The position numbers and the translations under genes are program-made. A stretch of 23,978 nt of DNA from Candidatus Levybacteria bacterium RIFCSPLOWO2_12_FULL_37_14 (GTDB lineage: Bacteria > Patescibacteriota > Microgenomatia > Levybacterales > UBA12049), in the NCBI GenBank assembly GCA_001782645.1, contig MFPH01000032.1, positions 1-23,978 on the forward strand. Reading direction: 5' to 3'. Shown here piece by piece: positions 14,343 through 21,294 of the stretch (position 1 is the stretch's first letter; every line of letters begins with the position of its first letter). A model generated the notes under the pieces. That model did not search any database. It had not been told where the DNA came from and was given only the letters and a program-made list of their open reading frames with translations.

Positions 14343-15719
14343 ATGAACTCCTTAAACTTGATGGATAAGATTACAGCTCTTTGTAAGAGAAGGGGTTTTA
14401 TTTTTTCGGGATCCGAAATTTACGGGGGCTTGGCAAATACCTATGATTACGGTCCGGCTGGAACAGAACTTCTGCGCAATATCAGAAATTTGTGGTGGGA
14501 CACCTTTGTCCATAAACGTTCGGACATTGTAGGTCTTGATGCCAGCGTTATCTCCCATCAGGAAATTTGGAAAGCTTCAGGGCATACAAGCGGATTTGCT
14601 GATGCAATGATTGATTGTAAGAGCTGTAAACTGCGAATGCGCGCTGATCACTTAATCGAGGACAAGACTAGGAATAAAGTTGAGGGAAAAAGCCTACAAG
14701 AGTTGGATGAAATTATTAAAAATGATAAGAAAATAGTTTGCCCTAATTGTGGAAAACATGATTGGACGAACGTTCGGAAATTTAATTTATTATTTCCTGT
14801 TAATTTGGGAATCATTGAAGGAGATCAATCTTTGGCGTATTTGCGGGGGGAAACGGCGCAGGGAATGTTTATTAATTTCAAAAATATCGTTGATTCTTCT
14901 CGTGTTAAATTGCCATTCGGAATAGCGCAACTTGGAAAAAGTTTCAGAAATGAAATAACTCCCGGAAATTCAGTATTCAGAACTCTGGAATTTGAGCTGG
15001 CAGAAATAGAATATTTTTTTGATCCTAAGGAACAAGAGTGGGAGAAACTCTTTGAGGATTGGAAAAAATCCATGTGGGAATTTGTCGCAAAAACATTAGG
15101 TGTTGATGAGAAGAATCTTCAATGGAGAGAGCATGACGATAAAGAAAGGTCTTTCTATAGCAAGAAAACTGAAGATCTGGAATATAAATTTCCTTTTGGT
15201 TTTAAGGAGCTATGGGGACTTGCTTATAGAACAGATTATGATTTGCAGCAACATGCAAAATTCTCTAATAAAGATTTATCCATCGTTGATCCTCAAACAG
15301 GCAAAAAAATCATGCCTCATGTTATTGAGCCGGCGGTTGGCATTAACCGCATACTCTTGATGGTTCTTTCAGATTTTTACACTGAAGAAGAGGGTCGAAT
15401 AGTCTTAAAACTTAATCCGAAGCTGGCTCCTTATAAAGCTGCAGTATTCCCGTTGTTGGCGAACAAATCTGAATTGGTTGAAAAAGCAAAAAAGATTTAT
15501 AAAGATTTAAGCTTGCATTTCGTAACGGTATTTGATGGTAGGGGAAACATTGGTAAGAGATATTTTGCGCAGGATGAAGTCGGAACTCCGTTTTGCATCA
15601 CAATTGATTTTGAAACTTTAGAAAACGATACTGTTACAATCCGCGACCGCGATACAATGAACCAGGAAAGAGTAAAAATTTCCGAACTCGCAAACCTCAT
15701 TAAAGCAAAAATTATCTAA
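14343..15719 (+). CDS. glyS: Glycyl-tRNA synthetase (dimeric class II type)
   Basis: A 458-residue class II synthetase that charges tRNA-Gly with glycine. It is the single-chain alpha2 type, not the alpha2beta2 type of most Gram-negatives. The opening RRGFIFSGSEIYGGLANTYDYGP and the SGHTSGFAD block are diagnostic. Two cysteine pairs, C92/C95 and C133/C136, form a probable zinc site. LRGETAQGMF, FRNEITP and FRTLEFELAEIEYF are class II motif 2-type elements; PAVGINRILL is motif 3. The C-terminal anticodon-binding domain begins near LAPYKAAVFPL. The ATG at 14343 is chosen because the promoter predicts transcription from that point; an in-frame ATG at 14361 is the alternative. Confidence 0.95.
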   Translation: MNSLNLMDKITALCKRRGFIFSGSEIYGGLANTYDYGPAGTELLRNIRNLWWDTFVHKRSDIVGLDASVISHQEIWKASGHTSGFADAMIDCKSCKLRMRADHLIEDKTRNKVEGKSLQELDEIIKNDKKIVCPNCGKHDWTNVRKFNLLFPVNLGIIEGDQSLAYLRGETAQGMFINFKNIVDSSRVKLPFGIAQLGKSFRNEITPGNSVFRTLEFELAEIEYFFDPKEQEWEKLFEDWKKSMWEFVAKTLGVDEKNLQWREHDDKERSFYSKKTEDLEYKFPFGFKELWGLAYRTDYDLQQHAKFSNKDLSIVDPQTGKKIMPHVIEPAVGINRILLMVLSDFYTEEEGRIVLKLNPKLAPYKAAVFPLLANKSELVEKAKKIYKDLSLHFVTVFDGRGNIGKRYFAQDEVGTPFCITIDFETLENDTVTIRDRDTMNQERVKISELANLIKAKII

Positions 15720-15728
15720 TTTGCCATC

Positions 15729-15756
15729 TTGACAAAATCCTGACAATTTGTAGAAT
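15729..15756 (+). promoter_or_regulatory. Promoter of the purF-like gene
   Basis: TTGACA (15729-15734), a 16-bp spacer and TAGAAT (15751-15756). This predicts a start near 15763 and a 22-nt leader without a Shine-Dalgarno sequence. A second -10-like TATAAA (15768-15773) without a -35 would give a 5-nt leader. Confidence 0.6.
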
Positions 15757-15784
15757 AGATTTGGCGTTATAAAAATTTATTCGG

Positions 15785-17305
15785 ATGGCTAACTTAGAAT
15801 TACCCCCTAATCGCCCGGAAATTGATAAAATTCAAGAAGCATGCGGTATTACAGCAGTTTTTAGTAAGACCGGAGAATTAATTTCCCCGATAACACCTTC
15901 GCTTCAGGATAGGCTTCAGCATAGGGGTTTTGATTCGGCGGGTATGGCAGCATATAAGGACGGGAAAATCAATGTTTATGTTGGACAGGGAGAGGTCAAT
16001 GCGGTATTTCCCGAAAGTTTTAATTTTAAAGAGCGGGGATTAATTTCAGACAGAGCAATCGGTCATAACCGCTATGGCACAAGCGGAGGTGACGATAAAG
16101 ATGATACAAGAGGTTGTCAACCGGCTATTGGAGAATATCAAGACAGGGAGATTGCCATTGCCTACAATGGAAATCTTCCTGATAAGGTGCGGCATGAGTT
16201 GAAATTAAGAATTCCAAAAGAATTGAGGGATAGCATGTTTGATACGGAAGATATTGCCAATGCGATAGTTTCAGCAAAGGGAGAAACATGGGAAGAAAAA
16301 ATTGAAAACGGCTTAAATGGGGTTGATCTTGCTTATTCTTTGACAATGCTCACAGATGATGGCAGAGTTTTTGGTTTGAGAGGGCCTTCCGGAACATGGC
16401 CTTTGTGGTATGGGGAAACAGATGATAAAATTATTTTCGCTTCAGAGACAAGAGTTTATAAAGATGGGGACATTAAATGGAAAGAGGCAGAGCAAGGGGA
16501 ATTAATTGAGGCAACTTCTAGCGGGATTTTAAAAAGAAAAATTTTCGAAGAGGTACCCCTTCTTCGTTGCGGATTACATGATGCCTATGGGGCAAAAGAA
16601 GATTCATTAATAACGGAAGGTATTACCTATGCGGATTTCCGTAGGGAATTAGGAAGAGAATTGGCCAGGGAGTGTCCCATGGATGTTGATCTTATCGTAG
16701 GAGTTCCGGATACGGGACTTGTTATGGCAGAGGGATATGCAGGGCAATTGAGGAGAAAATCCACAATCTTGATAGGAAAGAATGGGAAAACACCAAGAAG
16801 CTTTATTGCTAAAAATTTAGAGCAAACAGCAGATATTATAAACAAGAAATTCAGAGTAGACGAAGAACAGGCAAAAGGAAAGAGAGTGTTGTTGATAGAC
16901 GATTCTCTGATTCGCGGAAAAACTATGGGAGGTCATCAGGAAAAAGGATTGAAAGGGGTTGTCGCCCGCGTTAGGGATGCAGGAGCAACGGTCGTACATT
17001 TAGCGCTTACTCTTTCCAAGTTTGTTGACGGATGCGATATGGGATATTACATTAAGAAAGGGCAGCTGGTAGCTATGGTAAGAGGCGATGATGGTAGATA
17101 CGAAATACGATCTAGACAGGAAATTGCGGAAGCTATAGGCGCAGATTCTGTAAATTTCCTGAGTGTGAATGGAATAGAAAAAGTCTATGAAAAGATGTTA
17201 GGAGAAAAAAATATCGCTTGTATGGCGTGCATGGGTCAGCCTTATCCGCTTGATATTATTAAATCAAAAAAATTGTCTATAGAAGCTTCAATATTTGTCC
17301 GCTAA
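15785..17305 (+). CDS. purF: Amidophosphoribosyltransferase-like protein (PurF)
   Basis: A 506-residue two-domain enzyme. PurF catalyses the first step of purine synthesis, PRPP plus glutamine to phosphoribosylamine. The Ntn-type glutaminase domain would be exposed at C20 after removal of a 19-residue propeptide (ends QEA before CGITAVF); B. subtilis PurF has a similar 11-residue one. LQHRGFDSAGMA, GHNRYGTSGG and AYNGNLPD follow, each slightly different from the usual LQHRGQDAAGI, GHVRYSTAG and AHNGNL. The phosphoribosyltransferase domain has VDLIVGVPDTGL, TPRSFIAK and the PRPP loop LLIDDSLIRGKTM (D372-D373-S374). The end, CMACMGQPYP, matches the PurF cysteine-rich terminus. No other purine gene is near. 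A different PRPP or amidotransferase substrate is possible. Confidence 0.85.
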   Translation: MANLELPPNRPEIDKIQEACGITAVFSKTGELISPITPSLQDRLQHRGFDSAGMAAYKDGKINVYVGQGEVNAVFPESFNFKERGLISDRAIGHNRYGTSGGDDKDDTRGCQPAIGEYQDREIAIAYNGNLPDKVRHELKLRIPKELRDSMFDTEDIANAIVSAKGETWEEKIENGLNGVDLAYSLTMLTDDGRVFGLRGPSGTWPLWYGETDDKIIFASETRVYKDGDIKWKEAEQGELIEATSSGILKRKIFEEVPLLRCGLHDAYGAKEDSLITEGITYADFRRELGRELARECPMDVDLIVGVPDTGLVMAEGYAGQLRRKSTILIGKNGKTPRSFIAKNLEQTADIINKKFRVDEEQAKGKRVLLIDDSLIRGKTMGGHQEKGLKGVVARVRDAGATVVHLALTLSKFVDGCDMGYYIKKGQLVAMVRGDDGRYEIRSRQEIAEAIGADSVNFLSVNGIEKVYEKMLGEKNIACMACMGQPYPLDIIKSKKLSIEASIFVR

Positions 17306-17318
17306 ATTTATTTTGTTA

Positions 17319-17346
17319 TTGACAAATGGCTCATTATTGATACAAT
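17319..17346 (+). promoter_or_regulatory. Promoter of the small membrane-anchored protein gene
   Basis: TTGACA (17319-17324), a 16-bp spacer and TACAAT (17341-17346). The start of transcription near 17353 leaves about 4 nt before the ATG at 17357. Confidence 0.6.
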
Positions 17347-17356
17347 TAATGTGTTA

Positions 17357-17818
17357 ATGAAAAATAAGAATCTGGCTATTTTAATAATTGGTCTAGTAGT
17401 TCTAGTTGGTGGAGTAGCATTAATTTTGTCTTCCGGTAAAAAAGAAGCTCCTGCTCCAATTATTCAAGTGCCTGTTGAAGAAGTAGTTTCAGTGATGAAG
17501 CCTGAAGAAATAGGACTGTCTTTAACAACATCTAATGACAATAAGAAGGTAATTTTTGAAATTGCGGATACGAAGGATATTTCAGGCATTGATTATGAAT
17601 TGTCCTATATGTCCAAAGGAGATATCCCCAGGGGAGCAATTGGCAATATAGCTATAAAACAGCCGGGGAAACTGGTTAAGCAGGAAATTCCTCTTGGTAC
17701 GTGTTCGGATGTTTGTCATTATGATCAGGATGTTTCTAATATAAAATTAATTCTTAAAGTTACAAAAACGGACGGTACTACCTCTCAAGTCGAAAAATCC
17801 CTCACTTTCGGACAATAA
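17357..17818 (+). CDS. Small membrane-anchored extracytoplasmic protein, unknown function
   Basis: A 153-residue protein with an N-terminal signal anchor (MKNKN then about 20 hydrophobic residues, about 6-26). A Pro/Glu/Val-rich spacer (KKEAPAPIIQVPVEEVV) follows, then a roughly 100-residue beta-rich domain: alternating hydrophobics in KKVIFEIAD, IDYELSYMS, NIKLILKVTK and QVEKSLTF suggest an Ig- or FN3-like sandwich. A close cysteine pair (GTCSDVCHYD) could form a disulfide outside the cell. It is not a lipoprotein, as no lipobox cysteine is present. The ATG at 17357 is preferred over an in-frame GTG at 17351, which lies upstream of the predicted transcription start. I recall similar proteins in Microgenomates, but no function is known. 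Confidence 0.65.
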   Translation: MKNKNLAILIIGLVVLVGGVALILSSGKKEAPAPIIQVPVEEVVSVMKPEEIGLSLTTSNDNKKVIFEIADTKDISGIDYELSYMSKGDIPRGAIGNIAIKQPGKLVKQEIPLGTCSDVCHYDQDVSNIKLILKVTKTDGTTSQVEKSLTFGQ

Positions 17819-17874
17819 ACGTCCCACATGTTGAGTTTTAATTTCCCCAAGACACTATTGCAATCATTTTCCTC

Positions 17875-17901
17875 TTGACAAGTGGGAAAAAGTGGTACAA
17901 A
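17875..17901 (+). promoter_or_regulatory. mraZ operon promoter overlapping MraZ boxes
   Basis: TTGACA (17875-17880) stands 15 bp from TACAAA (17896-17901), which is preceded by TGG as an extended -10. The -10 lies in the second of the 10-bp boxes, so MraZ binding would directly block RNA polymerase. The -35 is clear; the exact -10 is less sure because the spacing is short. Confidence 0.5.
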
Positions 17902-17941
17902 ATGATGATAAGTGGGACAAAGTGGGAAAAAGTGGTCCAAC
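17882..17941 (+). promoter_or_regulatory. MraZ operator: six 10-bp phased boxes
   Basis: Units start every 10 bp: GTGGGAAAAA (17882), GTGGTACAAA (17892), ATGATGATAA (17902, degenerate), GTGGGACAAA (17912), GTGGGAAAAA (17922), GTGGTCCAAC (17932). MraZ proteins are known to bind direct TGGG-type repeats with 10-bp period upstream of their own gene, so this is a strong autoregulatory operator, with more boxes than the usual three. Confidence 0.85.
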
Positions 17942-17962
17942 TTAAGAAAGGCAGGAATAGAA

Positions 17963-18409
17963 ATGTTACTAGGACAATATGAGGGTAAAGTTGGAGAGAA
18001 ATCGAGAACTGCTTTACCTAAAAAACTTAGAGAAATTATCGGAGAAAAATTAATAATAACTTTAGGATATGAAAATTCGCTTATTATCGTCCCGGAAGCA
18101 GGATGGAAAGCTCTTTTGGAAGGAACAGAAGGCAGACCGTTTATTGAGAAACCCGCACGGGAGACTCAGCGTTACCTTCTCGGAGGAGCAACCTTCGTTG
18201 AGCTTGATTCTAAAGGAAGGTTTGTTATACCTGAGTACTTGCGACGCTTTGCAAAGATTAAAACAGAAGTTGTATTCCTAGGATTGTCGCGGTACGTTGA
18301 GCTGTGGGATAAACAGATTTGGGAGGAATACAGACAGAACCTTGAAAAAAATATAGAAAATATTTCTCAAAAACTCATAAATAAAGAGGAAGTGAAAAAG
18401 AATGAGTGA
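17963..18409 (+). CDS. mraZ: Transcriptional regulator MraZ
   Basis: A 148-residue DNA-binding protein that represses its own division-cell wall operon. It has the two AbrB-like repeats of the family: EKSRTALPKKLRE (first, with Glu in place of the usual Asp) and DSKGRFVIPEYLRR (second, canonical D-x3-R). RYVELWDKQIWEEY is the expected C-terminal block. The frame is open back to 17912, but that extension lies inside the operator boxes. The ATG at 17963 has an AGGA 6 nt upstream (17953-17956) and gives the family N-terminus MLLGQYEGKV, so it is the true start. It overlaps rsmH by 8 bp. Regulation is by its own boxes just upstream. Confidence 0.93.
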   Translation: MLLGQYEGKVGEKSRTALPKKLREIIGEKLIITLGYENSLIIVPEAGWKALLEGTEGRPFIEKPARETQRYLLGGATFVELDSKGRFVIPEYLRRFAKIKTEVVFLGLSRYVELWDKQIWEEYRQNLEKNIENISQKLINKEEVKKNE

Positions 18410-19265
18410 TTTTCACAAATCTGTACTTTTAAAAGAAACAATAGCCGGATTAAGAGTTGAGAAAAATGAAAAGTACATTGACGCAACATTGGGTGGAGGA
18501 GGACATAGCTTTGAGATATTAAGATTGGGTGGAAAAGTTTTGGGAATAGATGTTGATAAAGACGCAATCGCATATGTTAAGAGCAAAAAGCCGGAAAGCT
18601 TAACGCTGGCGAGAGGGAATTTTAGAGATATAGATAAAATTGCACTTTTAAATAATTTCGGTAAAGTGGCTGGAATAATTTTTGACCTTGGTGTATCCAG
18701 TCATCAGATAGACTCAGTCACGCGTGGATTCAGCTTCCAGAATGAGGGCCCGCTGGATATGCGAATGGATCGAGAGTTAGGGGTAAGGGCCCTTGATTTA
18801 ATAAAAATTTTGACGAAAGGAGAGCTCAGTGAAATATTTACTAAATTTGGTGAAGAGACTCGTGCTTGGGCCATTAGTAACGCTATTGTCAGGGCCCGTA
18901 GCATAAAACCGATTGAGACAACAACAGACTTGGCAAAAATAGTTCTTGCAATAGGCGGAAAGAGCAAGAAAGTTTTTCAGGCGTTAAGAATAGCTGTAAA
19001 TGACGAGTTAAATTCGATTTTAGAAGCTTTGCCGAAAGCGTTGGGACTTTTGAAAGAGAATGGAAGGTTATGCGTAATTTCATTCCATTCCTTAGAAGAT
19101 AGAATTGTAAAAAAGAAATTTTTGGAATTTGAAGAGAAAGGGATGGGAAGAATTATTACGAAAAAACCAATTATACCAACGGAGGATGAAATAGAGGGGA
19201 ATAAAAGAGCAAGAAGCGCAAAATTAAGAATATTTTCCGCCAAAGGCGGATCAGCCTTGGGCTGA
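18402..19265 (+). CDS. rsmH: 16S rRNA m4C1402 methyltransferase RsmH (MraW)
   Basis: A 287-residue SAM-dependent enzyme that N4-methylates C1402 of 16S rRNA in the ribosomal P site. Motifs: HKSVLLKETI at the start, the SAM-binding YIDATLGGGGHS, GIDVDKDAI, then FDLGVSSHQ with GFSFQNEGPLDMRMD, and LCVISFHSLEDRIVK near the end. The conserved core ends at RSAKLRIF; the last residues (SAKGGSALG) are encoded by a tandem GC-rich hairpin element (19237-19264). A GAGGA Shine-Dalgarno lies at 18386-18390, 11 nt before the ATG. It follows mraZ with an 8-bp overlap and precedes the ftsL-like gene by 7 bp. Confidence 0.95.
   Translation: MSDFHKSVLLKETIAGLRVEKNEKYIDATLGGGGHSFEILRLGGKVLGIDVDKDAIAYVKSKKPESLTLARGNFRDIDKIALLNNFGKVAGIIFDLGVSSHQIDSVTRGFSFQNEGPLDMRMDRELGVRALDLIKILTKGELSEIFTKFGEETRAWAISNAIVRARSIKPIETTTDLAKIVLAIGGKSKKVFQALRIAVNDELNSILEALPKALGLLKENGRLCVISFHSLEDRIVKKKFLEFEEKGMGRIITKKPIIPTEDEIEGNKRARSAKLRIFSAKGGSALG
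19237..19264 (+). repeat. Tandem GC-rich hairpins ending rsmH
   Basis: CCGCC-aaa-GGCGG (19237-19249) is followed by CAGCC-ttg-GGCTG (19252-19264). Both have 5-bp stems and 3-nt loops. The second stem differs from the first at one position on each arm with pairing kept (C-G to A-T). The rsmH stop (19263-19265) lies in the second hairpin. No T-run follows, so it is not a terminator. Confidence 0.65.
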
Positions 19266-19272
19266 GAAACAT

Positions 19273-19557
19273 ATGAAAAAAGCTTATATTTTAGTTATAA
19301 TTTTATTAGGACTAGTTTTCTCTTTGGCTGTAGGAAGGTCAATTTTGCAAAATATGCTGTCTACGTCAGGAATCTTTATTGGCAAAGCTGAAAAGGAAAT
19401 AAATTTCTATAAAACACAAAATGCTATTTTGTCAGAAGAGTTATTGATAGCATCTGCGCTTACGAATATTATTGAGAAAGCACATAAGTCAGGATTTGTC
19501 AGCGGAGATGCCTTAATGGTTATTAAAACATCAAGACCTTTAGCAGTCAGACCATGA
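19273..19557 (+). CDS. ftsL: FtsL-like septal protein
   Basis: A 94-residue single-pass membrane protein: short basic start (MKK), one hydrophobic helix (about 4-25), then a helical outside segment with heptad-like spacing (AEKEINFYKTQNAILSEELL), which is the FtsL/DivIC design. FtsL joins FtsB/FtsQ to activate the FtsW-FtsI septal synthase. The sequence itself is too variable to prove the family; the call rests on architecture and on its place between rsmH and the class B penicillin-binding protein. The segment after the coil is shorter than in most FtsL proteins. Spacing to the next gene is 7 bp. Confidence 0.65.
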   Translation: MKKAYILVIILLGLVFSLAVGRSILQNMLSTSGIFIGKAEKEINFYKTQNAILSEELLIASALTNIIEKAHKSGFVSGDALMVIKTSRPLAVRP

Positions 19558-19564
19558 TCCTTGT

Positions 19565-21241
19565 ATGAAATGGCGCTATCCTTTCGTTTTCTCATTTCTT
19601 GTCTTACTGTTTGTTCTTATAATATCCCGTTTGTTCTATTGGCAGATAGTTAAGGCAGAAATGCTTTCCGAGTTGGCGCTGTCTCAATATAGGGGTCTTA
19701 TAAAAGTTTTACCAAAAAGAGGCGAAATCAAAACGTCCGATGGGTTTCCAATAGCTACCAGTAAAGTCACATATCAGTTGTTCATTAATCCTACGGAAAT
19801 CAAAAACAAAGACCAAACGGTTTTAGCACTTTCTTCTCTTTTGGATATCACGAAGGCATCTGTGAGCGCTCTATTGTTGCCGGATAGATTATGGGTTCCT
19901 ATAAAGTCAGGAATTGCAGCGCAGAAAAAAGAGGAAATTGAAAAAATGCAAATTCCGGGAGTTGGATTTGAAGAACAGTACACACGTTTTTACCCGGAAG
20001 CTTCAGCTGCCGCGCATCTCGTTGGTTTTGTCGCTGGAGATGGGACGGGAGTGAAAGGCTATGTAGGGATTGAAGGGTTCTACGAAAGACTATTAAAAGG
20101 TAAGGAGAGATACTCAGTGGAGCTCAGAGATTCGCTAGGAAGACCGATTATATCCAGTAGGACATCGTTGAACAATGGCTCGGATGGCGGAAATCTTTTT
20201 TTAAGTTTGGATAGGTCTGTACAATTTTTGGTAGAACAAAAGCTTAAGATTGGAATAGAAAAATACGAAGCGTTAGGCGGAATGATTGGGATAATGGATC
20301 CTCAAACTGGCAATATTATTGCAATGGCTTCCAGTCCCGCTTTTTCTCCGGCAGAATATTGGAAGTATGACGAAAGTTTATATAAAAACCCATTCATTAC
20401 AAATACATATGAACCAGGTTCAACTCTTAAGCCAATTATAATGGCATCGGCAATAGATGCAGGAATTATTACTCCTCAAACTAAATGCAATATCTGTGAG
20501 GGGCCTGTTTCTGTGAGCGGGTATGAATTACATACTTGGAATGACAAATATTACAAGGATACCAACATGATTGGAGTTATTCAGCATTCAGATAATACAG
20601 GCATGGTTTTCGTAGCTCTTAAGCTTGGGGTTGATAGAATGATAGAGTATCTCACGAAGTTTGGTATAGGAAAATTAACGGATATAGACCTTCAGGGTGA
20701 AATAGCTCCTTCTTTTAAGCCAAGAAGCGCTTGGTATGATGTTGATCTGGCAACCACCGGATTTGGGCAGGGAATTTCGATTACTCCAATTGAGCTGCTG
20801 ACTGCTTTTTCGGCTTTGGCAAACGAGGGGAAGATTATGAAGCCTCGTGTTGTAACAGCATTTGAAAATGCAAATGGAGAAATACATAAAATACCGACAA
20901 AAGTTACCAGTACGCCTCTAACTTCAAAAACTGCAAGAGTCATGACGGAAATTCTGGTAAATGCTGTTGAAAAAGGCGAAGCGCAGTGGACGAAGCTCAA
21001 GGGATATCGAATTGCAGGTAAAACAGGCACGGCGTCAATACCTGTAAAAGGACATTATGATCCCAATAGCACGATTACCTCTTTTATCGGCTTTGCTCCC
21101 GCAGAAAAACCCAAATTTATAATGCTTGTGATCTTAAATAAGCCTACAACATCTATTTACGCAGCAGATACCGCAGCTCCTATGTTTTTTGATATAGCAG
21201 CCGATTTATTAAGCTACTACGGCATTCCTCCAAACGAGTAA
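19565..21241 (+). CDS. ftsI: Class B penicillin-binding protein (FtsI/PBP3-like transpeptidase)
   Basis: A 558-residue septal peptidoglycan transpeptidase. An N-terminal membrane helix (about 7-28) anchors it outside. The dimerisation/pedestal domain has the KRGEIKTSDGFPIA and GVGFEEQYTRFYPEA blocks. The transpeptidase domain carries all three active-site motifs: S286-T-L-K289 in EPGSTLKPI (nucleophile S286), S342-D-N344 in HSDNTGM and K486-T-G-T489 in GKTGTAS. No PASTA domains. Located after mraZ, rsmH and ftsL-like, the usual dcw order, so the division role (FtsI) is preferred over elongation (PBP2). No Shine-Dalgarno is seen before the ATG. A terminator-like hairpin begins at its stop codon. 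Confidence 0.93.
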   Translation: MKWRYPFVFSFLVLLFVLIISRLFYWQIVKAEMLSELALSQYRGLIKVLPKRGEIKTSDGFPIATSKVTYQLFINPTEIKNKDQTVLALSSLLDITKASVSALLLPDRLWVPIKSGIAAQKKEEIEKMQIPGVGFEEQYTRFYPEASAAAHLVGFVAGDGTGVKGYVGIEGFYERLLKGKERYSVELRDSLGRPIISSRTSLNNGSDGGNLFLSLDRSVQFLVEQKLKIGIEKYEALGGMIGIMDPQTGNIIAMASSPAFSPAEYWKYDESLYKNPFITNTYEPGSTLKPIIMASAIDAGIITPQTKCNICEGPVSVSGYELHTWNDKYYKDTNMIGVIQHSDNTGMVFVALKLGVDRMIEYLTKFGIGKLTDIDLQGEIAPSFKPRSAWYDVDLATTGFGQGISITPIELLTAFSALANEGKIMKPRVVTAFENANGEIHKIPTKVTSTPLTSKTARVMTEILVNAVEKGEAQWTKLKGYRIAGKTGTASIPVKGHYDPNSTITSFIGFAPAEKPKFIMLVILNKPTTSIYAADTAAPMFFDIAADLLSYYGIPPNE

Positions 21242-21263
21242 ATAGCGGGCGCTATTTGTTATT
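21240..21263 (+). terminator. Terminator-like hairpin after ftsI
   Basis: AAATAGC (21240-21246), a 4-nt loop gggc and GCTATTT (21251-21257) form a 7-bp stem, with the T-rich TTTGTTATT on the 3' side. The stem has only two G-C pairs and the T-run is broken, so termination would be weak. It marks the likely end of the division operon. Confidence 0.5.
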
Positions 21264-21284
21264 AAACCAATAATTTAGTAAAAT
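21256..21284 (+). promoter_or_regulatory. Promoter of the transglutaminase-vWA gene
   Basis: TTGTTA (21256-21261) and TAAAAT (21279-21284) are 17 bp apart. The predicted start, about 21291, leaves 4 nt before the ATG at 21295. The -35 overlaps the foot of the terminator-like hairpin. Confidence 0.5.
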
Positions 21285-21294
21285 CGTCATAGGT

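Noticed and set aside
17821..17827. GTCCCAC as an inverted MraZ box
   Set aside because: A single 7-mer outside the 10-bp phase and 55 bp upstream of the -35 could easily be chance.
17912..17962. N-terminal extension of MraZ from the upstream start at 17912
   Set aside because: The extension is encoded by the operator boxes and would add 17 residues absent from the family. ATG 17963 has a Shine-Dalgarno sequence and gives the normal N-terminus.
20692..21030. Open frame of about 112 codons on the minus strand inside ftsI
   Set aside because: It mirrors the coding strand of a well-conserved transpeptidase domain, has no recognisable motifs and no supporting start signals. Other antisense frames in the window were dropped for the same reason.
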